Of a DNA stretch of 64,000 nucleotides, positions 17,322 to 25,443 are shown piece by piece. The notes under the pieces are model-generated. The model was not told the origin of the DNA, did no database searches, and was given only the letters and a program-made list of their open reading frames with translations. The stretch spans positions 496,001 to 560,000 of the forward strand of contig CAVSLA010000005.1 in assembly GCA_963728825.1 (NCBI GenBank), given 5' to 3'. This stretch comes from CAVREM01 sp963728825. GTDB taxonomy: Bacteria; Acidobacteriota; Vicinamibacteria; Vicinamibacterales; CAVVIG01. A program made the translations under genes and the position numbers. The stretch's first letter is position 1, and every line of letters begins with the position of its first letter.

Positions 17322-18920
17322 TCAGTGTCGGAAATGCCTCCGTCCCGTAAATACCATCGCGATGCCGTGATCGTCGGCGGCGGCGATGACCTCGGCGTCA
17401 CGGACTGACCCGCCCGGCTGGACGATCGCGGTGGCTCCGGCGGCGGCAACGGCATCGAGGCCGTCGCGGAACGGGAAAAAGGCGTCCGACGCCGCGACCG
17501 ATCCGGCCAGCGAGCGGTCGGCGGCGCCGGCCTTCATGATCGCGACGTTCACCGCATCCACCCGGCTCATCTGACCCGCGCCGATCGCCAGCGTGCCCTG
17601 CGAATCTGTAAAGATCACCGCGTTCGACTTGACGTGGGCGCAGACGCGCCAGGCAAACCGCAGCGCCTCCCACTCCTGCGCACTCGGCGACCGTTGTGTC
17701 ACAACCCGTACCCCCTCGAACGTCCCCTGTTCGCTCCAGGGCTGCCGCGCCTCGGTGACCCGATCCGGGAACTGCACCAGCAGCGCTCCGAGCACCGAGC
17801 GCAGGTCGACGCCGTAAATCAGTTCGGGATCGAGAGCCGCCACGACCACGCGCATGTTCGGCTTGCGTTGGAGAACGGCCCGCGCGTCCAGCTCGAGCCC
17901 CGGCGCGATCACCGCTTCGATGAAGGTCGAAGCAATCGCCTCGGCTGCTTCCCGATCGATCGGGCGATTGACTGCCACGATGCCGCCGAACGCGGCGAGG
18001 CTATCGGCCTCGCGGGCACGGGTATAGGCTTCCGCGGCCGATGTCCCGGTCGCCACGCCACAGGGGTTGGTGTGTTTGACGATCACGGCGGCGGGCTCGG
18101 CAAACTCGAGGACGATGCGCGCCGCAGCGTCGAGGTCGAGCAGGTTGGTGTACGACAGTTCCTTGCCTTGCAGGATGCTGGCCGCCCCCAGGCCGGCCGG
18201 CTGGGAGCCGTCCGCGCGGCTGCCGTACCACGCCGCCGGCTGATGCGGATTTTCGCCGTAACGGAGATCGCGGATCTTCTCGAAGGAGAAGTTGAGGCGG
18301 TTGCCCAGCAACTGGTCAGCCGGCCGCTCGAAGCGGTTGCCCTCGAGCGCGATCCCGGCCAGCGTATTCGCGATCGCCATGTCGTAGGCGCCGGTGTGCG
18401 AAAACGCCTTCCGCATCAGCTCGTACCGGAACGCCAGCGTCGGCCCGGCATCGATCGCCGCCAGCACCCGCTCGTAGTCGTCGGGATCGATCACGACGAG
18501 CACGCCTGTGAAATTCTTGGCAGCCGCGCGCACCATGCTCGGCCCGCCGATGTCGATCTGCTCGACCAGCTCCTCGAAGCTGACGTCGCGACGAGCCGCC
18601 GTCCGCTCGAACGGATAGAGATTGACGACCACGACGTCGATCGGGGCGATGCCGTGGGCGTCGGCAGCGGCCAAATCGTCGTGGCGATCGCGCCGGGCGA
18701 GGATGCCGCCATGAATGGCGGGGTGCAGCGTCTTGACGCGGCCATCCATCATCTCGGGAAAGCCGGTGACATCGGACACGCTGGTCACGGCGAGGCCGGC
18801 ATCAGTCAACGTGCGTGCGGTACCGCCGGTCGACACGAGCTCGAAGCCGCGCGCCGCGAGGCCGCGGCCGAGGGCGACGATGCCGGTCTTGTCAGAAACG
18901 CTCAGCAGGGCTCTTGGCAT
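17322..18920 (-). CDS. purH: Bifunctional AICAR transformylase/IMP cyclohydrolase
   Basis: PurH carries out the last two steps of IMP synthesis. The 532-residue protein starts MPRALLSVSDKTGIV, the IMP cyclohydrolase (MGS-like) domain. The AICAR transformylase domain follows, with KYGENPHQ-type LRYGENPHQPAAW and KHTNPCGVATG, ending in the normal FTGRRHFRH. ATG at 18920 is preferred over an upstream TTG because it matches the family start. Confidence 0.97.
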   Translation of the reverse strand: MPRALLSVSDKTGIVALGRGLAARGFELVSTGGTARTLTDAGLAVTSVSDVTGFPEMMDGRVKTLHPAIHGGILARRDRHDDLAAADAHGIAPIDVVVVNLYPFERTAARRDVSFEELVEQIDIGGPSMVRAAAKNFTGVLVVIDPDDYERVLAAIDAGPTLAFRYELMRKAFSHTGAYDMAIANTLAGIALEGNRFERPADQLLGNRLNFSFEKIRDLRYGENPHQPAAWYGSRADGSQPAGLGAASILQGKELSYTNLLDLDAAARIVLEFAEPAAVIVKHTNPCGVATGTSAAEAYTRAREADSLAAFGGIVAVNRPIDREAAEAIASTFIEAVIAPGLELDARAVLQRKPNMRVVVAALDPELIYGVDLRSVLGALLVQFPDRVTEARQPWSEQGTFEGVRVVTQRSPSAQEWEALRFAWRVCAHVKSNAVIFTDSQGTLAIGAGQMSRVDAVNVAIMKAGAADRSLAGSVAASDAFFPFRDGLDAVAAAGATAIVQPGGSVRDAEVIAAADDHGIAMVFTGRRHFRH

Positions 18921-18942
18921 ATGGGGCAAAGTCCAGTATTAT
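18914..18942 (+). promoter_or_regulatory. Candidate sigma-70-type promoter, TTGGCA-N17-TATTAT
   Basis: The plus strand has TTGGCA (18914-18919) and TATTAT (18937-18942), separated by exactly 17 bases, which is unusual in this G+C-rich sequence. It overlaps the purH start codon on the other strand. The minus strand also reads an AT-rich GATAATACT box here that could serve purH, so the AT box may be shared or may belong to purH only. Confidence 0.4.
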
Positions 18943-18948
18943 CAACTC

Positions 18949-19008
18949 CGACGCCGGGCGGGCCTGGCGCCGAAAGGGAAAGGCCGCAGTGCTGCGGCCT
19001 TTTTTTTT
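18949..19008 (+). ncRNA. Candidate short RNA or cspA leader ending at an intrinsic terminator
   Basis: Transcription from the promoter candidate at 18914-18942 would start near 18949 and meet a strong terminator about 60 bases later. No reading frame fits. It is either a short independent RNA or the attenuated leader of cspA, whose start is 188 bases beyond the terminator. No known RNA family was recognised. Confidence 0.35.
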
Positions 19009-19009
19009 G
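18979..19009 (+). terminator. Intrinsic terminator on the plus strand
   Basis: AAAGGCCGCAG and CTGCGGCCTTT form an 11-bp stem with a two-base loop, followed by an uninterrupted run of nine or more T. The other strand has no T-run, so it acts in the plus direction. The nearest upstream gene is purH on the opposite strand, so its substrate is a transcript that starts in the purH-cspA gap. Confidence 0.85.
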
Positions 19010-19196
19010 TCCGGTTCAGCGCGCAACCGCGTGCCCGCGATCCGGCGACACGGCCAGGGCGTCCTGAGCAGGTCGACGGACCAGCAAGTGGCGGGGGGCA
19101 AAGGGGCCCCGTAAGCGAACGAGCCGGAGTGCGGGCCCTGATGTCCCGCACGAACAACGACGCGATTTTGCGTCACAGCAAGCAGGAAGAAGAACG

Positions 19197-19400
19197 ATGC
19201 GCATCACAGGCAAGGTCAAGTGGTTCAACAACGCCAAGGGGTACGGTTTCATCGAACGCGACGGAGGCAGCGATGTCTTCGTGCACTACTCGGCCATCCA
19301 GGGCGACGGGTTCCGCTCGCTCGAGGAAGGTCAGGCGGTGGAGTTCGAAATTGTCGACGGCCCGAAAGGCCCGCAGGCCGGAAACGTCACCAAAATCTAA
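19197..19400 (+). CDS. cspA: Cold-shock protein
   Basis: The 67-residue cold-shock-domain protein has RNP1 KGYGFIERD and RNP2 DVFVHYSAI. It binds single-stranded RNA and DNA. ATG at 19197 follows a purine-rich GAAGAAGAACG. A 188-base leader lies between it and the upstream terminator, in line with the long leaders of csp genes. A CCTCAGC-type heptamer array follows. Confidence 0.95.
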   Translation: MRITGKVKWFNNAKGYGFIERDGGSDVFVHYSAIQGDGFRSLEEGQAVEFEIVDGPKGPQAGNVTKI

Positions 19401-19427
19401 CAACCCCAAGGGGCTGGGGACTCCGGT

Positions 19428-19506
19428 CCTCAGCCCCTAGCCTTAGCCCTCACGTTTTCAGCCCTTAGCCTCTCGCCCTCAGCCCTTTTCAGCTCTTAGC
19501 CCTACT
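19428..19506. repeat. Heptanucleotide array, GGGCTGA/GGGCTAA family (cspA downstream)
   Basis: On the minus strand the gap reads as loosely conserved GGGCTAA, GAGCTGA, GGGCTGA and AGGCTAA units with a 7-bp spacing. The first unit supplies the TAG stop of the gene at 19502. The same family lies between nuoE and nuoF at 30.6 kb. Confidence 0.75.
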
Positions 19507-20080
19507 CTGATTCGCCCTTCAGCGCCCGCGCCGTAAACGCCACCTTGCCGTCCTTCACCGCGACGCGAAACGCGACTTCGGGTGTGCCGCCGGTCTTCAG
19601 CTTCTTGACCTGCGTCTTCACCAGCTCGGCAAACTTGTGGAACGGCACGGCGTTCTCGCCAACCGTGCGCCGCGCCTCGACCAGCGAATCGTAGAGGTCG
19701 TGCAGCTTGTCCATCTCCCGCAGCGGATCGCTGAACGAGGCGACGTGCATGATCTTGTCGTCGCCACGGGCCGGCCGGTCGCCGGATTTTTTCTGTGGAA
19801 AGGGTCCGGACCGTCCTTCTTCGCGCGCGCGCATGCCGCGATCCCACAGCTCGATGAACGTCGCGAACCTCGACTGCAAGGTCTGGAAACGGAACCGATC
19901 GCCGGTGTTCTGGATATAGGCGCGATCGTACTGCTTGACGAGCGCCTCGACGCGGCTGCGGGTTTCCCAGGGCGGCTTGGGCAGGCGGCCCGCGAAGAAC
20001 ATGTTGTACTCGGCCTCGAGCTGCTTGAGGCCGGCTTCGAGGCGTTGCAGGTCGCGTTCAGTGTCGCTGATGGGTGGCAC
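19502..20080 (-). CDS. Conserved hypothetical protein, coiled-coil plus basic C-terminal domain
   Basis: The 192-residue protein starts at a GTG (PPISDTERDLQRLEAGLKQL). Its N-terminal region is a predicted coiled coil. The phrase AEYNMFFAGRLPKPPWETR recalls the C-terminal domain of myxobacterial MXAN_5187-type proteins, from memory only. No catalytic motif is seen. It is followed after six bases by the gene at 20087 (its upstream partner), so the two are probably cotranscribed. Confidence 0.6.
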   Translation of the reverse strand: MPPISDTERDLQRLEAGLKQLEAEYNMFFAGRLPKPPWETRSRVEALVKQYDRAYIQNTGDRFRFQTLQSRFATFIELWDRGMRAREEGRSGPFPQKKSGDRPARGDDKIMHVASFSDPLREMDKLHDLYDSLVEARRTVGENAVPFHKFAELVKTQVKKLKTGGTPEVAFRVAVKDGKVAFTARALKGESE

Positions 20081-20086
20081 GTCTCG

Positions 20087-20500
20087 TCACCGATGCAGAA
20101 GGAACCAGACCAGCGGCAGCCACAGCTCGCGCGCGTACGGGACGGGGCGGTCGTCGATCAGCACGTCGGTGGCGTCGGATCGGCCGACCAGCTCGAAGAG
20201 CTCCTTCAGTCGCGCCGCATCGGCCGAGAAGAATCGCGCGCGGTAGCGATGTGACCCGCCGGCGCCGACCTCCCGGAATTCCGCCGAGGCGCGCGCCAGC
20301 TCCAACGCGCGCCCGAACTGCGGGATGTCGAGCTTCGGAAACGACAGCGTGATCGAGAAGGGCCGCGGACGCGCGCCGAACAACGCTTCCTGCAGATCGG
20401 GATCGATCGCGATCAGCTCCTCTTCGGTCGGCTGTTCCGGCAGGTCGGCGTACGGCCAGAAGCGCTCGAGCGGTCTGTACTTTGGAGTATCCGCGGCCAT
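20087..20500 (-). CDS. Hypothetical protein
   Basis: The 137-residue protein starts MAADTPKYRPLERFWPYADL. It contains ITLSFPKLDIPQFGRALELA and ends LWLPLVWFLLHR. No signal peptide or known domain is recognised. It precedes the coiled-coil gene with a six-base gap and is divergent from selA, with a heptamer array in between. Long frame extensions upstream are antisense to selA and were dropped. Confidence 0.6.
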   Translation of the reverse strand: MAADTPKYRPLERFWPYADLPEQPTEEELIAIDPDLQEALFGARPRPFSITLSFPKLDIPQFGRALELARASAEFREVGAGGSHRYRARFFSADAARLKELFELVGRSDATDVLIDDRPVPYARELWLPLVWFLLHR

Positions 20501-20506
20501 GCTTGA

Positions 20507-20572
20507 TTGCAGATTGCAGAGGGCAGATTGCAAATGTGCAATCGGCGATTTGCAATTTGCAACGCTCTGTAG
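20507..20572. repeat. Palindromic heptanucleotide array, ATTGCAG family (selA upstream)
   Basis: The plus strand reads ATTGCAG, ATTGCAG, AGGGCAG, ATTGCAA, ATGTGCA, ATCGGCG, ATTTGCA, ATTTGCA. The right half is the inverse of the left, so the array can fold. It lies in the divergent gap between the gene at 20087 and selA, where promoters for both would be expected. Confidence 0.85.
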
Positions 20573-20581
20573 CATACCATC

Positions 20582-21970
20582 TTGGCGGTGTCGAAGCTCC
20601 GCGCCATCCCGTCGATCGAACAACTGCGACAGCGCCCGGCGATGCAGGCGCTCGAGGCACGCTTCGGTCGCCTGGCGGCGATCGATGCGCTGCGCGCCGG
20701 GGCCGACGTCGTCCGGCGGGCGATCAGCGGCGAGCCCGAGGCGATCGATGCGGACCGGATGGCGGCACGCATCGAAGCAGCCGCCATGGCACATCTCGAC
20801 CGCACGTTTCAGTCGTCGCTTCGATCGGTCATCAATGCCACCGGCGTCGTCCTGCACACGAACCTGGGACGCGCACCGCTGGCCGCGTCGGCCATCGAGA
20901 AGCTCAGCGACGTGGCGCGAGCCTACTCGACGCTCGAATACGACCTCGTGACCGGTGAGCGCGGCCGTCGCGACGTGCACGCCGAAGGGCTGCTCTGTCG
21001 TCTCACCGGCGCCGAAGCGGCGATCGTCGTGAACAACAACGCCGCCGCGGCGTTGATCGTGCTGGCCGCACTGGCGGCGGGGCGCGAGGTGATTGTGTCG
21101 CGGGGCGAGCTCGTCGAGATCGGCGGCGGCTTCCGGATCCCCGATGTCCTGACCCAGTCCGGCGCCAGCCTGCGTGAAGTGGGCACGACCAACAAGACCC
21201 GCGTGTCCGATTACGCCGCGGCGATCAGCAACCGCACTGCCCTGCTCCTGCGCGTCCACCCCTCCAACTTCCGCATCGAAGGATTCACCGAACGACCTGC
21301 CCTCGGTGAGCTGGTGGCGCTCGGCAGACGATTTTCGGTGCCCGTCGCCGAAGACCTGGGGAGCGGCCACCTCGGAGGCGCGACCGGCCACCCGCTCGAA
21401 TCGGCAGAACCGTCGGTGGAGGCGAGCATCGCCGCCGGCGTGGACGTCTGCTGCTTCAGCGGCGACAAGCTCCTCGGCGGCCCGCAGGCCGGCATCATCG
21501 TCGGCCGCACATCGGCGATCGAACCGATTCGCCATCACCCGTTGATGCGAGCGCTGCGCACGGACAAGCTGACCTACGCCGCGCTCGAGGGCACGCTGGT
21601 CGAGTACGCCAGCGGCCGGGCGCCATTGACGATTCCGGTTCAGCGGATGCTGACCATCCCCGCAGCGGAACTGCGAGCCCGGGCTGAAAGCTTCGCAGCA
21701 GCTGTCGACGCCCTTGGTGGCGGTTGGCAGGCGGTCCTGGCACAAGGCAGGTCGGCGGTTGGCGGCGGCAGTGCGCCGGGCGTCACGTTGCCAACCTGGC
21801 TGGTGGCGATCGAGAAGAACGGTCAGACGGCGGATGCCCTCGAACGAGCGCTCCGTGCGGCGTCGCCGCCGGTGATCGCGCGAATCGAACACGAGCGGGT
21901 GGTGTTCGACTTTCGGACCGTCGCGCCGGACGACGACCGCACCCTCACGATGCTGCTGCAGAAGCTCTGA
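20582..21970 (+). CDS. selA: L-seryl-tRNA(Sec) selenium transferase
   Basis: SelA converts Ser-tRNA(Sec) to Sec-tRNA(Sec) using selenophosphate. The 462-residue protein has the N-terminal PSIEQLRQRP, the region NATGVVLHTNLGRAPL, and the PLP lysine in FSGDKLLGGPQAG. The start is TTG 20582 or GTG 20588. Its presence implies selenocysteine use, but selB, selC and selD are not in the window. FdhD at 45.4 kb is a possible link to a selenocysteine formate dehydrogenase. Confidence 0.95.
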   Translation: MAVSKLRAIPSIEQLRQRPAMQALEARFGRLAAIDALRAGADVVRRAISGEPEAIDADRMAARIEAAAMAHLDRTFQSSLRSVINATGVVLHTNLGRAPLAASAIEKLSDVARAYSTLEYDLVTGERGRRDVHAEGLLCRLTGAEAAIVVNNNAAAALIVLAALAAGREVIVSRGELVEIGGGFRIPDVLTQSGASLREVGTTNKTRVSDYAAAISNRTALLLRVHPSNFRIEGFTERPALGELVALGRRFSVPVAEDLGSGHLGGATGHPLESAEPSVEASIAAGVDVCCFSGDKLLGGPQAGIIVGRTSAIEPIRHHPLMRALRTDKLTYAALEGTLVEYASGRAPLTIPVQRMLTIPAAELRARAESFAAAVDALGGGWQAVLAQGRSAVGGGSAPGVTLPTWLVAIEKNGQTADALERALRAASPPVIARIEHERVVFDFRTVAPDDDRTLTMLLQKL

Positions 21971-21985
21971 CGGTTGCGATCCGCT

Positions 21986-23425
21986 TCAGAAGATGGTCGA
22001 GATCGATGCCGCGGCGAGATCGAGAATTCGTGTCGGAAGAATCCCGAGATAGAAGACCAGCACCGCCGAGACGATCAGCGCGACGGCCGCGACGCGCGGG
22101 ACGGCAGGAAATCGCGCCGGGTTCTCGGACGGGGTCATGTACATCATGACGACGATCCGCAGGTAGAAGAAGACCGAGATCACGCTGGTCAGCACGCCAA
22201 TCACGGCCAGCCAGTAGTAGCCCGCGTTCACCGCCGCGTTGAAGACGTACCACTTCGCGATGAAGCCGCCGAGCGGCGGAAAGCCGCCGAGGGACAGCAG
22301 GAAAATCGTCATCAGCACGGCCAGCCCCGGATGAGTCGTCCACAGGCCCGCGTAATCCGATATCTGGTCGTTCGGGCGGTCCGCATCCTCGAGCACCGCC
22401 ACCACGCCGAACGCGCCGATGTTGGTTACGGCGTAGGTCAGGAGATAGAACAGGACCGCGCTCTTGCCGACGTCGTTGGCGGACACCAGCGCGACCAGCA
22501 GGTAGCCGCCGTGCGCGATGCTCGAATAGGCGAGCATGCGCTTGACGCTGGTCTGCGCCACGCCGACCACCGCGCCCGTGATCATCGTCGCCGCCGCGAT
22601 TGCCCAGATCAGCATGCTCCAATCGTCGCGGAGTGGCTCGAACGCCGACAGAAACACGCGAACGAAGGCCGCGAAGGCCGCGGCCTTGACGCCGGTCGAC
22701 ATGAATGCGGTCACCGAGGTCGGCGCCCCCTCGTAGGCGTCCGGGGTCCACATGTGGAATGGCACCGCCGCAACCTTGAAGGCAAATCCCACCAGCAGCA
22801 GGCCGACCGCCAGCAACTGCAGGGGCGTCGGCGACATCGCCTGCGCGGCGATCATCGTGCCGATGCCATCCAGTCGTGTCGTGCCGGTCACGCCGTAGGT
22901 AAAGGCCACGCCGTAGAGGAAGAAGGCGCTCGAGAAGCCGCCGAGCAGGAAATATTTGAACGCCGCTTCGCTGGAGGCCGCCGAGTCGCGGCGGAGTCCG
23001 GTCAGCACGTAGACGGCGAGCGAGAGGATTTCGAGCGCCAGGAAGATCAGCAGGAGATCGGACGCCGTCGCCATCAGCATCATCCCGGCTGACGCGAAGA
23101 GCATCAGGGCGTAGTACTCGCCGCGCGGCAGGCGTTCGCGGTCGAGCGTCGGCTCCGAGATCGCCAGCGACAACATGCCGACCACGACCAGGATGCCGGT
23201 CGTGAACAGACCGAAGTTGTCGGCGACGACCAGCCCGAAGCTCGCCTGATCACGGTTCCACAACAGCGCGGCGGCCAGGGCGGCGCCAAGGAAGCCGATG
23301 GCGCCAAGCGGGCCAATCGGCATCCGCTCGCCGCGCGCGCGAAACGCCTCGGCGGTCATCGCCGCGAGTGCGGCGGCCGTGACACAGGCCATCGGCACGA
23401 TTGCGCTGAAGCCAGAGAACTTCAT
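21986..23425 (-). CDS. nuoN: NADH-quinone oxidoreductase subunit N
   Basis: The 479-residue antiporter-like membrane subunit of complex I has about 14 helices. The conserved segments are FKYFLLGGFSSAFFLYG, FKVAAVPFHMWTPDAYEGAP and KRMLAYSSIAHGGY, with the proton-channel Lys residues in helices TM7 and TM8. It is the last nuo gene. A repeat-filled gap of 458 bases separates it from nuoM. Confidence 0.96.
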   Translation of the reverse strand: MKFSGFSAIVPMACVTAAALAAMTAEAFRARGERMPIGPLGAIGFLGAALAAALLWNRDQASFGLVVADNFGLFTTGILVVVGMLSLAISEPTLDRERLPRGEYYALMLFASAGMMLMATASDLLLIFLALEILSLAVYVLTGLRRDSAASSEAAFKYFLLGGFSSAFFLYGVAFTYGVTGTTRLDGIGTMIAAQAMSPTPLQLLAVGLLLVGFAFKVAAVPFHMWTPDAYEGAPTSVTAFMSTGVKAAAFAAFVRVFLSAFEPLRDDWSMLIWAIAAATMITGAVVGVAQTSVKRMLAYSSIAHGGYLLVALVSANDVGKSAVLFYLLTYAVTNIGAFGVVAVLEDADRPNDQISDYAGLWTTHPGLAVLMTIFLLSLGGFPPLGGFIAKWYVFNAAVNAGYYWLAVIGVLTSVISVFFYLRIVVMMYMTPSENPARFPAVPRVAAVALIVSAVLVFYLGILPTRILDLAAASISTIF

Positions 23426-23436
23426 CCTCTACTTCT

Positions 23437-23453
23437 CGCGGGGCCCCACCCCC
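23437..23453. repeat. Dispersed hairpin core, copy in the nuoM-nuoN gap
   Basis: CGCGGGGCCCCACCCCCGC forms a short GC hairpin with the same GGGGCCCCACCCCC core as copies at 1738 and 35311. It directly precedes the minisatellite, whose first bases (CGCTGATGCGCTCGC) also resemble the region after the hairpin in copy A. Confidence 0.5.
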
Positions 23454-23886
23454 GCTCGCTGATGCGCTCGCACCGTTGTGCTCGCGCATATCCAGTACAG
23501 AACGTCATCGCCGGCTACAGAACGTCATCGCCGGCCCCACCGCTCGCTGATGCGCTCGCACCGTTGTGCTCGCGCATATCCGCCACAGGACGTCATCGCC
23601 GGCCACCCCGCTCACCGATGCGCCCGCACCGTCGTGCTCGCGCATATCCAGTACAGAACGTCATCGCCGGCTACAGAACGTCATCGCCGGCCCCACCGCT
23701 CGCTAATGCGCTCGCAACCGTCGTGCTCGCGCATATCCGCCACAGGACGTCATCGCCGGCCACCCCGCTCACCGATGCGCCCGCACCGTCGCGCTCGCGC
23801 ATATCCGCCACAGGACGTCATCGCCGGCCCCCGCTCGCCGATGCGCTCGCACCGTCGTGCTTGCGCATGTCCAGTACAGGACGTCA
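23454..23886. repeat. Six-unit minisatellite filling the nuoM-nuoN gap
   Basis: Six direct units of about 88, 68, 88, 69, 66 and 58 bp begin GCTCGCTGATGCGCTCGCAC and end ACGTCATCGCCGGC. Long units hold a duplicated 20-bp block starting TACAGAACGTCATCG. On the transcribed strand each unit can fold as GCGC-GA-GCAC-loop-GTGC-GA-GCGC, with tandem G.A pairs in the stem. The last unit supplies the nuoM stop. No gene is seen in the gap. Confidence 0.88.
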
Positions 23887-25401
23887 TCTCACTTCGGCCC
23901 GAATCTGGGCCGGCGCTTCGGTGCGAACGTAATCGAGCATCCGTTCGACCGCCGGCGCCATCGGCCGCAGGAACAGGTTGGGGAGGACGCCCATCAGGAT
24001 GGTCAGCGCGATGATCGGCACGAGCAGCGCCCATTCACGCGGCCGGAGATCCGGCAGGCCGGCGTTCTTGTCGTTGGTCACAGGACCGTAATTGACGCGT
24101 TGGAACATCCAGAGCATGTAGGTCGCCGACAGCACGACGCCGGTCGCCGCCACCGCCGCCAGCCGCGGCTCCCAGGCGAAGGCGCCCAGCAGAATGAGGA
24201 ACTCGCCGACGAAGCCGTTCAGGCCCGGCAGGCCGATCGACGACAACGTGATGATCAGAAAGGCCGCCACCAGCCGCGGCGTGACTTTCTTCAGGCCGCC
24301 GTACTCGCTGATCAGGCGCGTGTGGCGGCGATCTGACAACATGCCGACAATCAGAAAGAGTCCGCCCGTGCTGATGCCGTGGTTGAGCATCTGGTAGATC
24401 GCGCCCTGGACGCCCTGCGTGTTCATGGCGGCGATGCCGAGGACGACGAACCCGAGGTGGCTGACGCTCGAGTAGGCCACGAGCTTCTTCATGTCGGGCT
24501 GCACCATCGCCACCAGCGCGCCGTAGACGATACCGACCACCGCCAGCACGGCGAGATACGGCGCAAAGAAGGCGGCCGCCACCGGGAACAGGGGAAAGGC
24601 GAAGCGCACCAGGCCGTAAGTGCCCATCTTGAGCAGAACGCCCGCCAGAATCACCGAACCGGCGGTCGGCGCCTCGACGTGCGCGTCAGGCAGCCAGGTA
24701 TGGAACGGGAACAGCGGCACCTTGATCGCGAACGCGAGCGCGAATGCCAGGAAGAACCAGAACTGCAGCTCGTTGGGCACCGTCAGCTCATACAGGCGCT
24801 GCAAGTCGAACGTGTAGCCGCCGGGCGTGGTGCTGTGCAGGTAGGCGACGCCCAGAATCGCGAGCAGCATCAGCACGCTGCCCGCCATGGTGTAGAGAAT
24901 GAACTTCACCGCCGCGTAGATGCGGCGCTCGTAGCCCCAAATCCCGATGAGGAAATACATCGGGATCAGCATCGCGTCCCAGAACACGTAGAACAGGAAC
25001 AGATCGATCGACACGAAGACGCCGAGCATCGCGCTTTCGAGCAGGAGAATCATCATGCAGAAGGCGCGCGTTTTCTGATGCACCGACTCCCACGCGCTGA
25101 GCAGCGCCAGCGGCGTCAGGAAGCCGGTCAACACGATCAGCCAGAGGCTGATGCCGTCGACGCCGACCGCATAACTGATCCCGAACGCCGGGATCCAGGC
25201 GTAGCGTTCGACGAACTGAAAATCGGCGGACGCCGGATTGAACTGCCATGCGAGCAGCAGCGTTTCGGCAAAGACCAGCACCGACACCACCAGCGCGGCT
25301 TTTCTGATCAGCGGCTCGTTGCGCTCGTCGCGGATGAACAGCAGCGCCAGCGCACCGACCAGCGGCAGGGCGACGATGGCCGTGAGGATCGGGAACGTCA
25401 T
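23884..25401 (-). CDS. nuoM: NADH-quinone oxidoreductase subunit M
   Basis: The 505-residue antiporter-like proton channel of complex I contains GVDGISLWLIVLTGFLTPLA, FPFHTWLPDAHVEAPTAGSV, and KKLVAYSSVSHLGFV with the conserved channel lysine. It follows nuoL by 42 bases; that gap has repetitive ACAAAGGACACAAA-type sequence. Length and helix content are normal. Confidence 0.96.
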   Translation of the reverse strand: MTFPILTAIVALPLVGALALLFIRDERNEPLIRKAALVVSVLVFAETLLLAWQFNPASADFQFVERYAWIPAFGISYAVGVDGISLWLIVLTGFLTPLALLSAWESVHQKTRAFCMMILLLESAMLGVFVSIDLFLFYVFWDAMLIPMYFLIGIWGYERRIYAAVKFILYTMAGSVLMLLAILGVAYLHSTTPGGYTFDLQRLYELTVPNELQFWFFLAFALAFAIKVPLFPFHTWLPDAHVEAPTAGSVILAGVLLKMGTYGLVRFAFPLFPVAAAFFAPYLAVLAVVGIVYGALVAMVQPDMKKLVAYSSVSHLGFVVLGIAAMNTQGVQGAIYQMLNHGISTGGLFLIVGMLSDRRHTRLISEYGGLKKVTPRLVAAFLIITLSSIGLPGLNGFVGEFLILLGAFAWEPRLAAVAATGVVLSATYMLWMFQRVNYGPVTNDKNAGLPDLRPREWALLVPIIALTILMGVLPNLFLRPMAPAVERMLDYVRTEAPAQIRAEVR

Positions 25402-25443
25402 CAGCCTTTCATCACAAAGGACACAAACGGGACCAAGGTGAGG

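Noticed and set aside
20087..21892. A 601-codon minus-strand frame across selA
   Set aside because: Only the last 137 codons, beyond selA, look like protein. The rest mirrors selA in antisense, so the gene was trimmed to 20087-20500.
23454..24014. The repeat array before nuoM as a CRISPR array or as a repetitive protein gene
   Set aside because: Units are contiguous with no unique spacers, lengths vary from 58 to 88 bp and no cas genes are near. The open frames exist only because the unit lacks stops; predicted peptides are Arg/His/Ser-rich and start inside repeats.
25402..25443. Another heptamer array in the nuoL-nuoM gap
   Set aside because: ACAAAGGACACAAACGGGAC shows partial 7-bp spacing and resembles 60070-60110, but there are too few units to be certain.
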